Part shown: in pieces, positions 16,948-26,958 of the stretch
Layout of the letters: each line of letters begins with the position of its first letter
Numbering within the stretch: position 1 is the first letter of the stretch
From: Bacteroidetes bacterium GWF2_33_16
Lineage (GTDB): Bacteria > Bacteroidota > Bacteroidia > Bacteroidales > UBA12077
Reading direction: 5' to 3'
Assembly: GCA_001768565.1 (NCBI GenBank)
Contig: MEOE01000026.1
Coordinates: 18,925 to 82,924 of the forward strand
Length of the DNA: 64,000 bases
Position numbers and translations under genes: made by a program
Notes under the pieces: generated by a model
What the model saw: only the letters and a program-made list of their open reading frames with translations
The model's database searches: none
Told to the model about the DNA's origin: nothing

Positions 16948-18852
16948 ATGTTTCCTTTTCCAAAAACATACGTACCAAGGTGGATCGTTTTTCTAATCGA
17001 TCTTGGGATATGCACTGTATCAATAACATTAGCATTCCTACTAAGATTCAATTTCGCAATTCCTGAAAACTATGTAGACTCTTTGTCTTTTATTTTACCA
17101 TTGGTTTTATTTATTAGATCTTTAACATTTCTTATTTTCAGATCCTATGCAGGTATAATTAGATATTCAGGAGCCAGAGATACCGAACGAATTTTTTATG
17201 TAACTATTACTGGAAGCTTTACTTTTATAGTAATAAATTTGGTTCATTATTATCTTATTAATGCAACCTTTATTATTCCCTTTTCTGTTATTGCCATTGA
17301 TTTTTTAGCTTCAGTCTTTTTTCTTGCTTCATTTAGACTAATAACAAAAATTCTTTACCATGAATTAAATAATCCTTCAAAAGAGAAAACAGATGTTATA
17401 ATATATGGAGCCGGACAGTTTGGGATAATAACAAAAAGAACACTTGACAGGGATGCAGAAAGCAAACATAAGGTTCTTGCTTTTCTTGATGACACTCCAT
17501 CCAATATTGGGAAGACCCTTGAAGGGGTTACTATTTATCATCCACAGTCGTTAGATATGCTGCTTGAGAAAAATGAAGTAGAAAAGCTAATCATTGCAAG
17601 TGAAATAATTACCACAACAGAGAAGCAGGAAGTAATTGAGAAATGCCTCCAGGCCAATATTAAAGTTCTTTCTGTTCCAGATATAAATACATGGATAAAT
17701 GGAGAGCTTAGTTTTAATCAAATAAAAGAAATCAAAATTGAAGACTTGTTAGAGCGTCCTCCAATTGTGCTTGATATAAATAATATTCGAAAAACACTAC
17801 TCAACAAATGCATTCTTGTTACTGGTGCAGCAGGTTCAATTGGAAGTGAAATTGTAAGGCAGTTAATTTCTTTTAATCCAAAAAAAATCATTTTATTTGA
17901 CCAGGCCGAATCTCCTCTTTATGATATGGAGCTTGACTTACAAGAAAAACATAATTTTTACAATTTTGAGATAGTAATTGGCAACATAGCTGATGATTAT
18001 CGCGTAAAGCGTCTCTTTGAAGCTTACAAACCATCTATTGTTTTCCATGCTGCAGCTTATAAGCATGTTCCTATGATGGAAAACAATCCAACTGAAGCTT
18101 TGAGAACAAATGTTATGGGGACAAAAATCATTGCAGATATTTCGAATGAATACAATGTCGAGCGATTTGTAATGGTTTCTACCGATAAGGCTGTGAATCC
18201 TACCAATGTAATGGGAGCATCGAAACGAATTGCAGAGATCTATATTCAGGCTTTTAACCAGATTAGCAAAACCAATTTTATTACAACCCGATTTGGAAAT
18301 GTATTAGGATCAAATGGATCAGCTATCCTTCGCTTTAAAAAGCAGATCGAAAAAGGAGGCCCCGTTACTGTAACACATCCCGATGTTACTCGTTATTTTA
18401 TGACTATCCCTGAAGCATGTCAGCTTGTTCTTGAAGCCGGAGCTATGAGCAAAGGAGGAGAAGTTTTTATCTTCGACATGGGCAAATCGGTAAAAATTAT
18501 CGACTTGGCAAAGAAAATGATTAAGCTATCAGGACTGCTAATTGGAAAAGATATTCAGATTAAATTTACCGGACTGCGACCAGGTGAAAAATTGTACGAG
18601 GAGTTGCTCTGCGATACAGAAAATACATTACCTACCTACCATTCGAAAATTATGATTGCAAAAGTACCTGATTATAACTTCGAATCGATAAAAGAAAAAA
18701 TTCAAGATCTAATTAAGATTCAGAAGAAACACAATAATTTCGACATTGTAAAAAAGATGAAAGAGATTGTTCCTGAGTTTAAGAGCCAAAATTCAGTTTA
18801 TGAAGAACTCGATATCGAATTTCAAAATCAAATTGATGCAAAACAAATTTAG
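16948..18852 (+). CDS. Membrane-bound UDP-sugar epimerase/4,6-dehydratase (CapD/WbpM/PglF family)
   Basis: Four N-terminal membrane helices (about 10-125) precede a first Rossmann-like domain (IIYGAGQFG, about 150) and a C-terminal SDR domain. That domain has GAAGSIGSEIVRQL (about 294), HAAAYKHVPMME and STDKAVNPTNVMGASK as its active-site region. WbpM/PglF-type enzymes convert UDP-GlcNAc to a 4-keto-6-deoxy sugar used for capsule, O-antigen or protein glycans. Full family length. The Met in place of the SDR catalytic Tyr (VMGASK) is normal for this group. Confidence 0.93.
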   Translation: MFPFPKTYVPRWIVFLIDLGICTVSITLAFLLRFNFAIPENYVDSLSFILPLVLFIRSLTFLIFRSYAGIIRYSGARDTERIFYVTITGSFTFIVINLVHYYLINATFIIPFSVIAIDFLASVFFLASFRLITKILYHELNNPSKEKTDVIIYGAGQFGIITKRTLDRDAESKHKVLAFLDDTPSNIGKTLEGVTIYHPQSLDMLLEKNEVEKLIIASEIITTTEKQEVIEKCLQANIKVLSVPDINTWINGELSFNQIKEIKIEDLLERPPIVLDINNIRKTLLNKCILVTGAAGSIGSEIVRQLISFNPKKIILFDQAESPLYDMELDLQEKHNFYNFEIVIGNIADDYRVKRLFEAYKPSIVFHAAAYKHVPMMENNPTEALRTNVMGTKIIADISNEYNVERFVMVSTDKAVNPTNVMGASKRIAEIYIQAFNQISKTNFITTRFGNVLGSNGSAILRFKKQIEKGGPVTVTHPDVTRYFMTIPEACQLVLEAGAMSKGGEVFIFDMGKSVKIIDLAKKMIKLSGLLIGKDIQIKFTGLRPGEKLYEELLCDTENTLPTYHSKIMIAKVPDYNFESIKEKIQDLIKIQKKHNNFDIVKKMKEIVPEFKSQNSVYEELDIEFQNQIDAKQI

Positions 18853-19267
18853 CTTCTACAACAAAATCCCGGTTCAAATTCGCTTTAATGATTTCGATTT
18901 TTTAGCACACGTAAACAATTCGGTTTATCAGAATTATTATGATCTTGCCCGAACAAAATACATTGATGAGGTTTTTAAAGAGAAAATGGAGTGGAATACA
19001 AGGGGTTTAGTTCTGGTCAAAGTCTCCATTGAGTTTCTTCGTCCTATTTTAATGGATGATAATGTAGACGTTTATACCAAGATTTATAAACTGGGAAATA
19101 AAAGCCTGGGAATGTATCAACAAATAAAAAGCACCTTAACGAGTGAATTAAAATCTACCTGTGATTCGGTAATGGTAGCCTATTGTGGTGATGTAAACAC
19201 TCCTTGCCCTGTTCCAGAGGACTGGCGTCAAAAAATAATAAGGTTCGAGAAAGATATTAAATTCTAG
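18836..19267 (+). CDS. Hotdog-fold acyl-CoA thioesterase (4-hydroxybenzoyl-CoA thioesterase/YbgC-like)
   Basis: A single hotdog domain. RFNDFDFLAHVNNSVYQNYYDLAR carries the catalytic Asp and the conserved HVNN stretch, and ISIEFLRPI-type strands follow. The start at MQNKFSF was chosen because the family begins just before the first strand. A longer start would overlap the dehydratase gene by 86 bases instead of 17. Likely hydrolyses short or medium acyl-CoA or acyl-ACP thioesters in the cytosol; substrate unknown. Ends one base before convergent rimM. Confidence 0.85.
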   Translation: MQNKFSFYNKIPVQIRFNDFDFLAHVNNSVYQNYYDLARTKYIDEVFKEKMEWNTRGLVLVKVSIEFLRPILMDDNVDVYTKIYKLGNKSLGMYQQIKSTLTSELKSTCDSVMVAYCGDVNTPCPVPEDWRQKIIRFEKDIKF

Positions 19268-19268
19268 G

Positions 19269-19796
19269 TTATTCGTCCAAGTCCATTATCCCATCAGCAA
19301 GTTCAATAACGATGTATTTTTCATCATCATCAACTTCTATAATAAGATCGTCATGAGCGGGAATAAGTATTTCTTTATCAGTAGTCTTGACTTGTAACAA
19401 TGGATTTCCTGAAATATCAATGTAATCGACAACCGTTCCGATAACAGTAAGATTTTGGTCTTTTAATATATATCCCGTTACATCAATAAAGTCATTTGAT
19501 TCTTGTTCGAGAAGTTTTTTATACTCAGCAGGCAAATAGAATGCAGCACCCAGATAATCTTGGGCCTTTTGCTCACTAGTAATTTCTTCGAATTTAATAA
19601 TTGCAGTATTTGCAGATTTCTCTTTATATGATTCAATAAAAAAAGGAACCAGTTTTCCATCGACTTCGATAAAAACTGATTCCATTTTATTCATTTTTGC
19701 ATGAACATCATCATTAAACCTGACAATTATTTCGCCTTTAACACCAGTGGTTTTAGAAAGCGATCCCAGTAAATAATGATCGTCCTTTTTTAGCAT
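19269..19796 (-). CDS. rimM: Ribosome maturation factor RimM
   Basis: RimM binds S19 and helps mature the 30S head. The N-terminal YLLGSLSKTTGVKGEIIVRF beta-barrel motif is clear. The C-terminal PRC-barrel region includes DVTGYILKDQ, GNPLLQV and IPAHDDLIIEVDDDEKYIVIELADGIMDL. The start at MLKKDDHY was chosen by family alignment and sits 10 bases after the rpsP stop. The longer open frame simply reads back through the rpsP tail. The rpsP-rimM order is conserved in many bacteria. Confidence 0.95.
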   Translation of the reverse strand: MLKKDDHYLLGSLSKTTGVKGEIIVRFNDDVHAKMNKMESVFIEVDGKLVPFFIESYKEKSANTAIIKFEEITSEQKAQDYLGAAFYLPAEYKKLLEQESNDFIDVTGYILKDQNLTVIGTVVDYIDISGNPLLQVKTTDKEILIPAHDDLIIEVDDDEKYIVIELADGIMDLDE

Positions 19797-19806
19797 GAAA
19801 ATCTTG

Positions 19807-20367
19807 TTAAGCCTGAGCTTCTTCTGTATTTTCAGTTTCAGGAGTTTGTTCTTCAACAACTTCTTCCTGAGATTCACTAACAGCAGCTTTAGACTCTGCT
19901 GCAGCTTTTTCAGCTATTTTTTTAGCTACTTCTTCAGCTCTAGCTTCACGAACTTTAGTTTCAGCATCTAAGCGTTGTTTTGAATCTGATTCTTTTCCTT
20001 TTTTCAGACTGTCACGTTTAGCCTGGATTTTGCTTTCTTTCTCCTTCATCCAGATTTGAAATTTTGCTTCAGCTTGTTCCTCAGTTAAAGCACCTTTTTT
20101 TACTCCTTCGAGCAAGTGTTTTTTCATCATAACACCTTTGTACGACAGAATAGCTCTACATGTATCTGTAGGTTGAGCGCCTTTGTTTAACCAATCTAAT
20201 GCACTATCAAAGTTTAGTTCGATAGTAGCAGGATTTGTGATAGGATTGTAAGTACCTATACTTTCAATAAATCTACCATCTCGTGGCGCCCTGCTATCTG
20301 CGATAACAATGTGATAATAAGGAGTTTTCTTACGTCCTCTTCTTGTTAATCGAATCTTTACAGGCAT
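19807..20367 (-). CDS. rpsP: 30S ribosomal protein S16 with long C-terminal extension
   Basis: Residues 1-80 are a standard bS16 ([36 protein letters not shown]). The start at MPVKIRL is the universal one; the upstream in-frame Met gives an implausible leader. The next 100 residues are Lys/Glu/Ala-rich and probably helical, ending in an acidic tail. This extension is typical of Bacteroidota S16. First gene of an S16-rimM operon. Confidence 0.97.
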   Translation of the reverse strand: MPVKIRLTRRGRKKTPYYHIVIADSRAPRDGRFIESIGTYNPITNPATIELNFDSALDWLNKGAQPTDTCRAILSYKGVMMKKHLLEGVKKGALTEEQAEAKFQIWMKEKESKIQAKRDSLKKGKESDSKQRLDAETKVREARAEEVAKKIAEKAAAESKAAVSESQEEVVEEQTPETENTEEAQA

Positions 20368-20413
20368 ACTCTTTTGTTGTTTTAAATTTAACCTACTTTT
20401 AAAAATTGTGCGG

Positions 20414-20421
20414 CAAAGATA
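20414..20421 (-). promoter_or_regulatory. Putative -7 element (TATCTTTG) for rpsP-rimM
   Basis: On the minus strand TATCTTTG lies about 47 bases before the S16 start. A TTTG box is 15 bases further upstream, a shorter spacing than ideal. Confidence 0.5.
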
Positions 20422-20647
20422 CGACTTTATTTCTTTCAAAAAAGCTTTTTTGCTTTTTTATCCTGTCAATTTCAGCTTATTAGCTATAGTATTGAAACAA
20501 TTGGAAAATTAGGTTGTTTAGAAGTTATTATATTTTTTGAATAGTTATTAACATCAAAAGCAAAATGACTTTGAATTGATTAATTTTAAAACCCGGAAAA
20601 ACATTTTTTATTATTTATTATAAACTAAGATAACCAGCATTTTACAA

Positions 20648-23600
20648 ATGATTCCATACTCTCACTTACATGTTCATACTCAATATTCAATTCTTGATGG
20701 AGCATCAGACGTTCCAACGCTTATTAAAAAAGCCAAAGAAGATGGAATGCCGGCGGTTTGTATTACCGACCACGGTAATATGTTTGGGGTAAAACATTTT
20801 TATAATGAGGCTCGAAAACAAAATATCAAACCTATTATAGGCTGCGAAATATATATTGCCAGCGGAAGTCGTTTTGAGAAAACCGGCAAGGAAGACCGCA
20901 GTGGGAATCATCTTATATTATTAGCAAAAAACAAGACTGGCTACGAAAACCTTTCAAAGATAGTTTCATATGCTTGGATCGAGGGTTTTTATTACACTCC
21001 CCGAATTGATTGGGATCTATTAAGAAAATATCATGAGGGAATAATCGCCTCATCAGCTTGCCTTGGAGGTGAAGTGCCCCAAGAGATTATGGAAAAAGGA
21101 GAAGCAGCAGGAGAAGCGAAAGCTCTAGAATACAAAAAATTGTTTGGAGACGATTTTTACCTTGAACTACAACGACATAAATCGGGTGATCCAAAAAAAG
21201 ACGAGGATGTTTATAAAAATCAGGTTAAAGTAAATGAAGTTCTGATTCGTATTGGAAAAAAACACGATATAAAGATAATTGCCACCAACGATGTTCATTT
21301 TATTAATGCAGAAGATGCTGAAGCTCACGACCGTTTAATCTGTTTAAATACAGGTAGAGATTTAGACGATCCAACTCGAATGAGCTACACGAAACAAGAG
21401 TATTTTAAAACTCAAGTAGAAATGAATGCCCTGTTTGCTGATATTCCTGAAGCACTTGAAAACACAAATGAAATAGTTGCCAAGATTGAAGAGTATGAAT
21501 TGGAAAGAAATCCAATTATGCCAGAGTTCGAATTGCCAGAAGGCTTTAGTAACGAAGACGAATACCTACGACACATAACCTACAAAGGAGCTGAAAAACG
21601 CTACCCTGAAATAACAGATGAAATTCGTGAAAGAATTGATTTTGAGTTATCTGTAATACAAAATATGGGTTTCCCAGGTTATTTTCTAATTGTTCAGGAT
21701 TTTTTAAATGCTGCACGCTCCATGGGTGTATCTGTTGGGCCTGGGCGAGGTTCTGCAGCAGGATCTGTAGTAGCATATTGTAATCGTATTACTGATATTG
21801 ATCCATTAAAATATAATTTGCTTTTTGAGAGATTTCTTAACCCCGATCGTATATCAATGCCAGATATTGATATCGATTTCGATGAAGACGGCAGGGATAA
21901 GGTTATTGACTGGGTAGTGAAAAAATATGGTGAAAAACGTGTTGCTCAAATCATCACCTTTGGTACAATGGCAGCCAAAATGGCTATTCGTGATGTAGCC
22001 AGGGTTGAAAAACTTCCTTTAAGTGAATCAGATAGATTAGCTAAGCTTGTACCTGAAAGACCAGGAATAACTCTAAAAAAAGCTTATGAGGAAGTACCTG
22101 AACTTAAAAAAGCAAAAGATTCAGACAATAGTTTAATAGTAAGGACACTTAAATTTGCGGAAACACTCGAAGGGTCAGTAAGACACACGGGTTTGCATGC
22201 TTGTGGAATTATCATCAGCCGAAATGATCTTATAGAGCATATTCCGGTTTGTACATCAAAAGACTCTAATCTATTAGTTACACAATTTGATGGAGGGCAT
22301 GTTGAGTCAGTAGGTATGTTAAAAATGGACTTTCTTGGGTTAAAGACACTATCCATTATAAAAGATGCTATTGAAACTATAAAGGAATCAAAAGGTGTTG
22401 ATATCGACATTGATAATCTTCCTTTAGACGACGAAAAAACCTTCGATTTATATAGTCATGGCGAAACTACCGGACTATTTCAGTTTGAGTCGGCAGGGAT
22501 GAAAAAATACCTGAAAACCTTACGTCCAAACAGATTCGAAGACCTTATTGCAATGAATGCATTGTATCGCCCGGGTCCGATTGAATATATCCCATCATTT
22601 GTAAATCGAAAACACGGTAAAGATCCTATCAATTATGATTTGCCAGAAATGGAAGAAATCCTAAAAGATACTTATGGTATTACTGTTTATCAGGAACAGG
22701 TGATGTTATTATCGCAGAAATTAGCCGGATTTTCGAAGGGAGAAGCCGATTCTCTCAGGAAGGCCATGGGTAAAAAGAAACGCGACCTGATGGACAAGCT
22801 TAAAGCAAAGTTCCTGGAAGGCTGTAAAAACAATGGATTTGATCTTAAAATAGTAAATAAAATATGGAACGACTGGGAGTCATTTGCCGAATATGCATTT
22901 AATAAATCTCACTCTACATGCTATGCATATGTCTCATATCAAACAGCATATTTAAAAGCGCATTTCCCTGCCGAATATATGGCTGCTGTGCTCAGCAGGA
23001 ACTTTACAGATATAAAAAAAATTACCATATTTATGGACGAATGCCGAAGAATGGGTATTTCGGTATTAGGTCCAGATGTTAACGAAAGTAAACTCAAATT
23101 TACAGTTAATCAAAAAGGAGATATTCGGTTTGGTTTAGGAGCCATTAAAGGAGTTGGAGAGAATGCTGTCTTGAAAATTGTTGAAGAACGAAAAGAAAAC
23201 GGTAATTACAAAAATATTTATGATTTTATTGAACGCATTAGCCTTAGCCAGGTAAATAAAAAAACTATTGAAGGCCTTGCCACTGCTGGAGCATTTGACA
23301 ATCTTGATACCATTGCCAGAGGACAGTATTTTACATTGGATAATAAAGAAACATCCTTTATTGAGAATTTAATTAGATACGGAAACACATTCCAATCGGA
23401 CAAGAATACTCAACAAATATCGTTGTTTGGAGGCAAAGATACAATCGAGATTTCGAAACCACCAGTCCCTTCAGTAAATGAATGGCAAAAGCTGGAAACA
23501 TTAAACCGGGAAAAAGAAATTATTGGTGTTTATTTATCGGCTCATCCCCTAGATGACTTTAAGCTTGAAATTGATAATTTCAGTAATGCCAGCTTATCAG

Positions 23601-24133
23601 AACTTAATGAATTAGGCAGATTAAGAGGCAAAGAGCTTTCTGTTGCCGGAATTGTAACAGAAATAAAACATGGAACCTCAAAAAATGGAAACCCATATGG
23701 TTTCTTAACTATTCAGGATTATACCGACTCATTTCGTTTTGCATTATTTGGAAAAGATTATCAGGATTTAAGAAAGTACTGTTACATGGATTATCCTTTG
23801 CTCATTAAAGGAAATATACAACCAAAACTATACAAAGAAGATGAACTTGAGTTTAAAATTAAATCAATGATGTTGTTAGGCGAAGTTCGTAATAACCTTG
23901 TAAAATCTATTTGTATTACCATGCCATTACAAATTATTAAACCGGAACTTATTACTGAAATTAAAGAAGTAGCATTAAAGAATAAAGGAAAAGCCCAACT
24001 TAAGTTCAAAGTAGTTGATTCAGAAGAAAATATAAGTATCAATTTATTTTCAAGAACAGAAAGAATCGACATTTCAAATGAGCTAATTGCTTTTTTAAAT
24101 AAAAAATCAGATATTCATTTTTCCATAAATTAA
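20648..24133 (+). CDS. dnaE: DNA polymerase III alpha subunit
   Basis: The replicative polymerase catalytic subunit (family C). The N-terminal PHP domain has an apparently complete metal-binding set (HLHVHTQYS, CITDHGNM, TNDVHF). The palm contains GPGRGSAAGSVVAYC and the catalytic MPDIDIDFDE. Finger/thumb motifs such as MNALYRPGPIEYIP follow. A beta-clamp-binding motif QISLF is at 923-927, followed by an OB fold (VAGIVTEIKHGTSKNG...). Length (1161 aa) is normal for DnaE1. It stands alone, followed by trxA. Confidence 0.98.
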   Translation: MIPYSHLHVHTQYSILDGASDVPTLIKKAKEDGMPAVCITDHGNMFGVKHFYNEARKQNIKPIIGCEIYIASGSRFEKTGKEDRSGNHLILLAKNKTGYENLSKIVSYAWIEGFYYTPRIDWDLLRKYHEGIIASSACLGGEVPQEIMEKGEAAGEAKALEYKKLFGDDFYLELQRHKSGDPKKDEDVYKNQVKVNEVLIRIGKKHDIKIIATNDVHFINAEDAEAHDRLICLNTGRDLDDPTRMSYTKQEYFKTQVEMNALFADIPEALENTNEIVAKIEEYELERNPIMPEFELPEGFSNEDEYLRHITYKGAEKRYPEITDEIRERIDFELSVIQNMGFPGYFLIVQDFLNAARSMGVSVGPGRGSAAGSVVAYCNRITDIDPLKYNLLFERFLNPDRISMPDIDIDFDEDGRDKVIDWVVKKYGEKRVAQIITFGTMAAKMAIRDVARVEKLPLSESDRLAKLVPERPGITLKKAYEEVPELKKAKDSDNSLIVRTLKFAETLEGSVRHTGLHACGIIISRNDLIEHIPVCTSKDSNLLVTQFDGGHVESVGMLKMDFLGLKTLSIIKDAIETIKESKGVDIDIDNLPLDDEKTFDLYSHGETTGLFQFESAGMKKYLKTLRPNRFEDLIAMNALYRPGPIEYIPSFVNRKHGKDPINYDLPEMEEILKDTYGITVYQEQVMLLSQKLAGFSKGEADSLRKAMGKKKRDLMDKLKAKFLEGCKNNGFDLKIVNKIWNDWESFAEYAFNKSHSTCYAYVSYQTAYLKAHFPAEYMAAVLSRNFTDIKKITIFMDECRRMGISVLGPDVNESKLKFTVNQKGDIRFGLGAIKGVGENAVLKIVEERKENGNYKNIYDFIERISLSQVNKKTIEGLATAGAFDNLDTIARGQYFTLDNKETSFIENLIRYGNTFQSDKNTQQISLFGGKDTIEISKPPVPSVNEWQKLETLNREKEIIGVYLSAHPLDDFKLEIDNFSNASLSELNELGRLRGKELSVAGIVTEIKHGTSKNGNPYGFLTIQDYTDSFRFALFGKDYQDLRKYCYMDYPLLIKGNIQPKLYKEDELEFKIKSMMLLGEVRNNLVKSICITMPLQIIKPELITEIKEVALKNKGKAQLKFKVVDSEENISINLFSRTERIDISNELIAFLNKKSDIHFSIN

Positions 24134-24145
24134 ACAATTTATGGC

Positions 24146-24153
24146 TAACTTTG
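24146..24153 (+). promoter_or_regulatory. Putative -7 element (TAACTTTG) upstream of trxA
   Basis: Fits TAnnTTTG and lies 54 bases before the trxA start in the short dnaE-trxA gap. No clear -33 box. Confidence 0.4.
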
Positions 24154-24207
24154 TATTTATAAAACAGAAACTGAAACATTAATAGTAAACATAAAAACAA
24201 GAAAATC

Positions 24208-24525
24208 ATGACAATAGAAGTTAACGATTCGAATTTCGAACAAGTAGTATTAAAATCGGATAAACCGGTATTAGTAGATTTTTGGGCAGAATGGTGCGGG
24301 CCATGCCGAATGATCGGACCTCTAGTTGAAGAACTATCTGATGATTATAATGGAAGAGCCGTTTTTGTTAAGGTTGATGTTGATAGTAGTCCTGGTGTTG
24401 CATCTAAATTTGGTATACGCAACATACCCACAATTTTATTTTTTAAAAACGGAGAAGTAGCTGACAAACAAGTTGGTGCAGTTCCTAAAAGTAATCTCGA
24501 AGCTAAATTAACTCCCCTATTATAA
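24208..24525 (+). CDS. trxA: Thioredoxin
   Basis: A single-domain thioredoxin of 105 residues with the canonical redox site WCGPC (29-33) after VLVDFWAE, and the cis-proline segment [14 protein letters not shown]. It reduces protein disulfides in the cytosol with thioredoxin reductase, which is not in this window. Own promoter-like element and a strong downstream hairpin terminator, so it is probably a single-gene transcript. Confidence 0.97.
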   Translation: MTIEVNDSNFEQVVLKSDKPVLVDFWAEWCGPCRMIGPLVEELSDDYNGRAVFVKVDVDSSPGVASKFGIRNIPTILFFKNGEVADKQVGAVPKSNLEAKLTPLL

Positions 24526-24547
24526 ACTATTTTTTAATTTGAAATTT

Positions 24548-24582
24548 AGAGCATGAAACATCAGTTTCGTGCTCTTTTTATT
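24548..24582 (+). terminator. Rho-independent terminator after trxA
   Basis: Stem GAGCATGAAAC / GTTTCGTGCTC (one mismatch-type pair) with loop ATCA, followed by TTTTTATTTTTC. Confidence 0.85.
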
Positions 24583-24645
24583 TTTCTTTTTTTATAAGGT
24601 CGTAATAATTTACTACCTTAATAGGCTAATATCTAAAAAAGTTAT

Positions 24646-25338
24646 ATGGAGTATACCAACCTAAAAATAAAAGATTGGGCAGTTGAAGACAGACCAAGAG
24701 AAAAACTCCTGAAGAAAGGAATATTATCGCTGTCAGATGCTGAGTTAATTGCATTGCTAATTGGTTCAGGAACACGCAACGAATCGGCCGTTGAGCTCGC
24801 GAAGAAAGTTCTGAAAAATGCCAATAATAATCTCAATGAACTTGGCAAACTCGAAATAAATGATTTAAAGAAAAATAAAGGAATTGGCGAAGCCAAAGCC
24901 ATTACTATTATGGCAGCCCTTGAATTAGGACGACGACGAAAAATTTCGGATGTAATTGACAAACAAAAAATTACATCCAGTGCTGATGTTAATGAAGTTT
25001 TTCAACCTTTGCTTGGTGATTTACCTCACGAGGAATTTTGGATACTTTTATTAAACCGATCGAATAAAATTATCGACAAGTTTAAAATTAGTCAGGGTGG
25101 TATATCTGGAACTGTTATAGATGCCAGGTTAATACTAAAACTCGCAATTGAGAAACTTGCATCATCAATAGTTCTGTGTCACAATCACCCATCGGGGAAT
25201 AAATTGCCAAGCGAAGCCGATGATTCGATTACCCAAAAACTTATTAATGGAGGGAAATTACTCGATATAAAAGTACTTGATCATATAATTATTGCCGACA
25301 CACAATTTTATAGTTATGCTGATGAAGGTAAACTCTAA
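24646..25338 (+). CDS. radC: DNA repair protein RadC family (JAMM-fold)
   Basis: An N-terminal helix-hairpin-helix region (about 20-80, with IGEAKAITIMAALELGRR) is followed by the MPN/JAMM domain. Its motif LCHNHPSGNKLPSEADD supplies the His-x-His and Asp metal ligands. Despite the historical name, the family's biochemical role is not settled. Length (230 aa) is standard. Followed after 42 bases by a GNAT-like hypothetical gene. Confidence 0.95.
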   Translation: MEYTNLKIKDWAVEDRPREKLLKKGILSLSDAELIALLIGSGTRNESAVELAKKVLKNANNNLNELGKLEINDLKKNKGIGEAKAITIMAALELGRRRKISDVIDKQKITSSADVNEVFQPLLGDLPHEEFWILLLNRSNKIIDKFKISQGGISGTVIDARLILKLAIEKLASSIVLCHNHPSGNKLPSEADDSITQKLINGGKLLDIKVLDHIIIADTQFYSYADEGKL

Positions 25339-25380
25339 AAATAATTAAGAAAAATAGTCTATTTGAAATTTATTTAAATT

Positions 25381-26298
25381 TTGAAAATAACATACTTACA
25401 TAATGATGAAATTAATTTTGTTCGATGGGATAATTGCATAAATACCTCGTTTAACGGAAATATTTTTGCTTACTCATGGTATTTAAATATTCTCTGCGAT
25501 AACTGGTGTGGACTTATTATGGGCGATTACAAATATGTTATGCCATTGCTACATAACACATTTATGAAAAAAGAGATCATTACTACTCAGATTTTAGGTA
25601 ATAAACTAGGAGTGTACACCAACGAGTTATTGACCGAAGAAATAGTGAATCAGTTTTTTGATGCCATACCATCGGATTATTCTTATGTAAAAACCTGCCT
25701 TAATAAATACAATAAAATCTCTACTTGTAATTTTGAAATCAAAAATCAGAAAATTTTTGAAATGGATTTAATGCAATCCTATTTTCTTATCTCTCAAAAA
25801 TATTCAAATGATTTTCAAAAAGATATTCAAACAGCTAAATCGAATAAAATAACAGTTGTAAATGGATTGTCGCCTAATGATCTTATAAACTTGTCGTTAA
25901 AGAAAGGATCTAGTTCTAAACCAACACTTAATAAAAAAAGTATTTCCCAGCTTAGAATGATTATTGCATTTGCAGTACGATATAATCTGGGCGAAATTTA
26001 CGGTGCATATACAGCTGAAAACAATTTATGTGCAGCAGCTTTTTTTATTAAATCAAAAAATAAGATATATTTATTGTTCAGTACTGAAGATAAAAACTGT
26101 GAGCTTTCAAGAGCCATGATGTTATTAATTGATCGTTTTATTGAAAACCATTGTGAAAAAAATTTAACTTTGAATTTAGATAATTTGGTTGCCAAAAACA
26201 CTAAAATCTTTTTTCATGGTGTTGGAGCTACAGAATATAAATTAAAAACTGTTAAAAGAAATAATCTACCTTTGATGTATAAACTATTTCTAAAATAG
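25381..26298 (+). CDS. Putative GNAT-fold acyltransferase, unassigned
   Basis: No family is recognised with certainty. The central and C-terminal parts (MIIAFAVRYNLGEIYGAYTAENNLCAAAFFIKSKNKIYLLFSTED, split) read like the GNAT/FemAB fold, where a strand pair and helix bind acyl-CoA or aminoacyl-tRNA. The N-terminal half could be a degenerate second GNAT domain, as in FemAB-like proteins. The start is TTG directly before KITYLHND; no ATG lies nearby. Six bases upstream of upp, so probably co-transcribed. Confidence 0.5.
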   Translation: MKITYLHNDEINFVRWDNCINTSFNGNIFAYSWYLNILCDNWCGLIMGDYKYVMPLLHNTFMKKEIITTQILGNKLGVYTNELLTEEIVNQFFDAIPSDYSYVKTCLNKYNKISTCNFEIKNQKIFEMDLMQSYFLISQKYSNDFQKDIQTAKSNKITVVNGLSPNDLINLSLKKGSSSKPTLNKKSISQLRMIIAFAVRYNLGEIYGAYTAENNLCAAAFFIKSKNKIYLLFSTEDKNCELSRAMMLLIDRFIENHCEKNLTLNLDNLVAKNTKIFFHGVGATEYKLKTVKRNNLPLMYKLFLK

Positions 26299-26304
26299 AA
26301 CATT

Positions 26305-26955
26305 ATGCTACATATCCTTTCACAACAAAATTCATTGCTAAATCATTTTATTGCCGAATTGCGCGATGAAAATATTCAGAAAGACAGTATGCGATTCAGA
26401 CGCAACATGGAACGCATTGGAGAGATTATGGCTTATGAAATAAGTAAAACTCTTAATTATGAATCAGAGGAAATTACAACTCCACTTGGTATTTCGAAGA
26501 TGAACCTAGCTCAGCAACCAATTGTAAATGCAACCATTCTTAGGGCAGGCTTACCATATCATCAGGGAATACTAAATTATTTTGACAAAGCAGAAAATGC
26601 ATTCATATCAGCACATCGAAAATATCATAAAGATGGATCATTTACTATTCAACTTGAACATATATCGAGCCCATCAATTGATGGTAAATTATTAATACTT
26701 TCCGACCCCATGCTTGCTTCAGGAGCATCGATGGAAATTGCCTACAAAGCCATTATTGAACGTGGCAAACCCAAACACACACATATTGTAACAATTATTG
26801 CCAGTAACCAGGGAATAAATTATGTAAAAAAACATCTCCCAATGAAAAATATTACTATTTGGGCTGGTGATGTGGATGATGAACTTACAGTTAAATCATA
26901 TATTGTTCCGGGTCTAGGCGATGCGGGCGATCTTGCTTATGGAAGCAAAATGTAA
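26305..26955 (+). CDS. upp: Uracil phosphoribosyltransferase
   Basis: A pyrimidine salvage enzyme converting uracil and PRPP to UMP. The PRPP-binding loop appears as LLILSDPMLASGASMEIAYKAI, and the C-terminal uracil-binding segment is YIVPGLGDAGDLAYG. Length (216 aa) is typical. It converges with folK, with 3 bases between the stops. Confidence 0.95.
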   Translation: MLHILSQQNSLLNHFIAELRDENIQKDSMRFRRNMERIGEIMAYEISKTLNYESEEITTPLGISKMNLAQQPIVNATILRAGLPYHQGILNYFDKAENAFISAHRKYHKDGSFTIQLEHISSPSIDGKLLILSDPMLASGASMEIAYKAIIERGKPKHTHIVTIIASNQGINYVKKHLPMKNITIWAGDVDDELTVKSYIVPGLGDAGDLAYGSKM

Positions 26956-26958
26956 TAT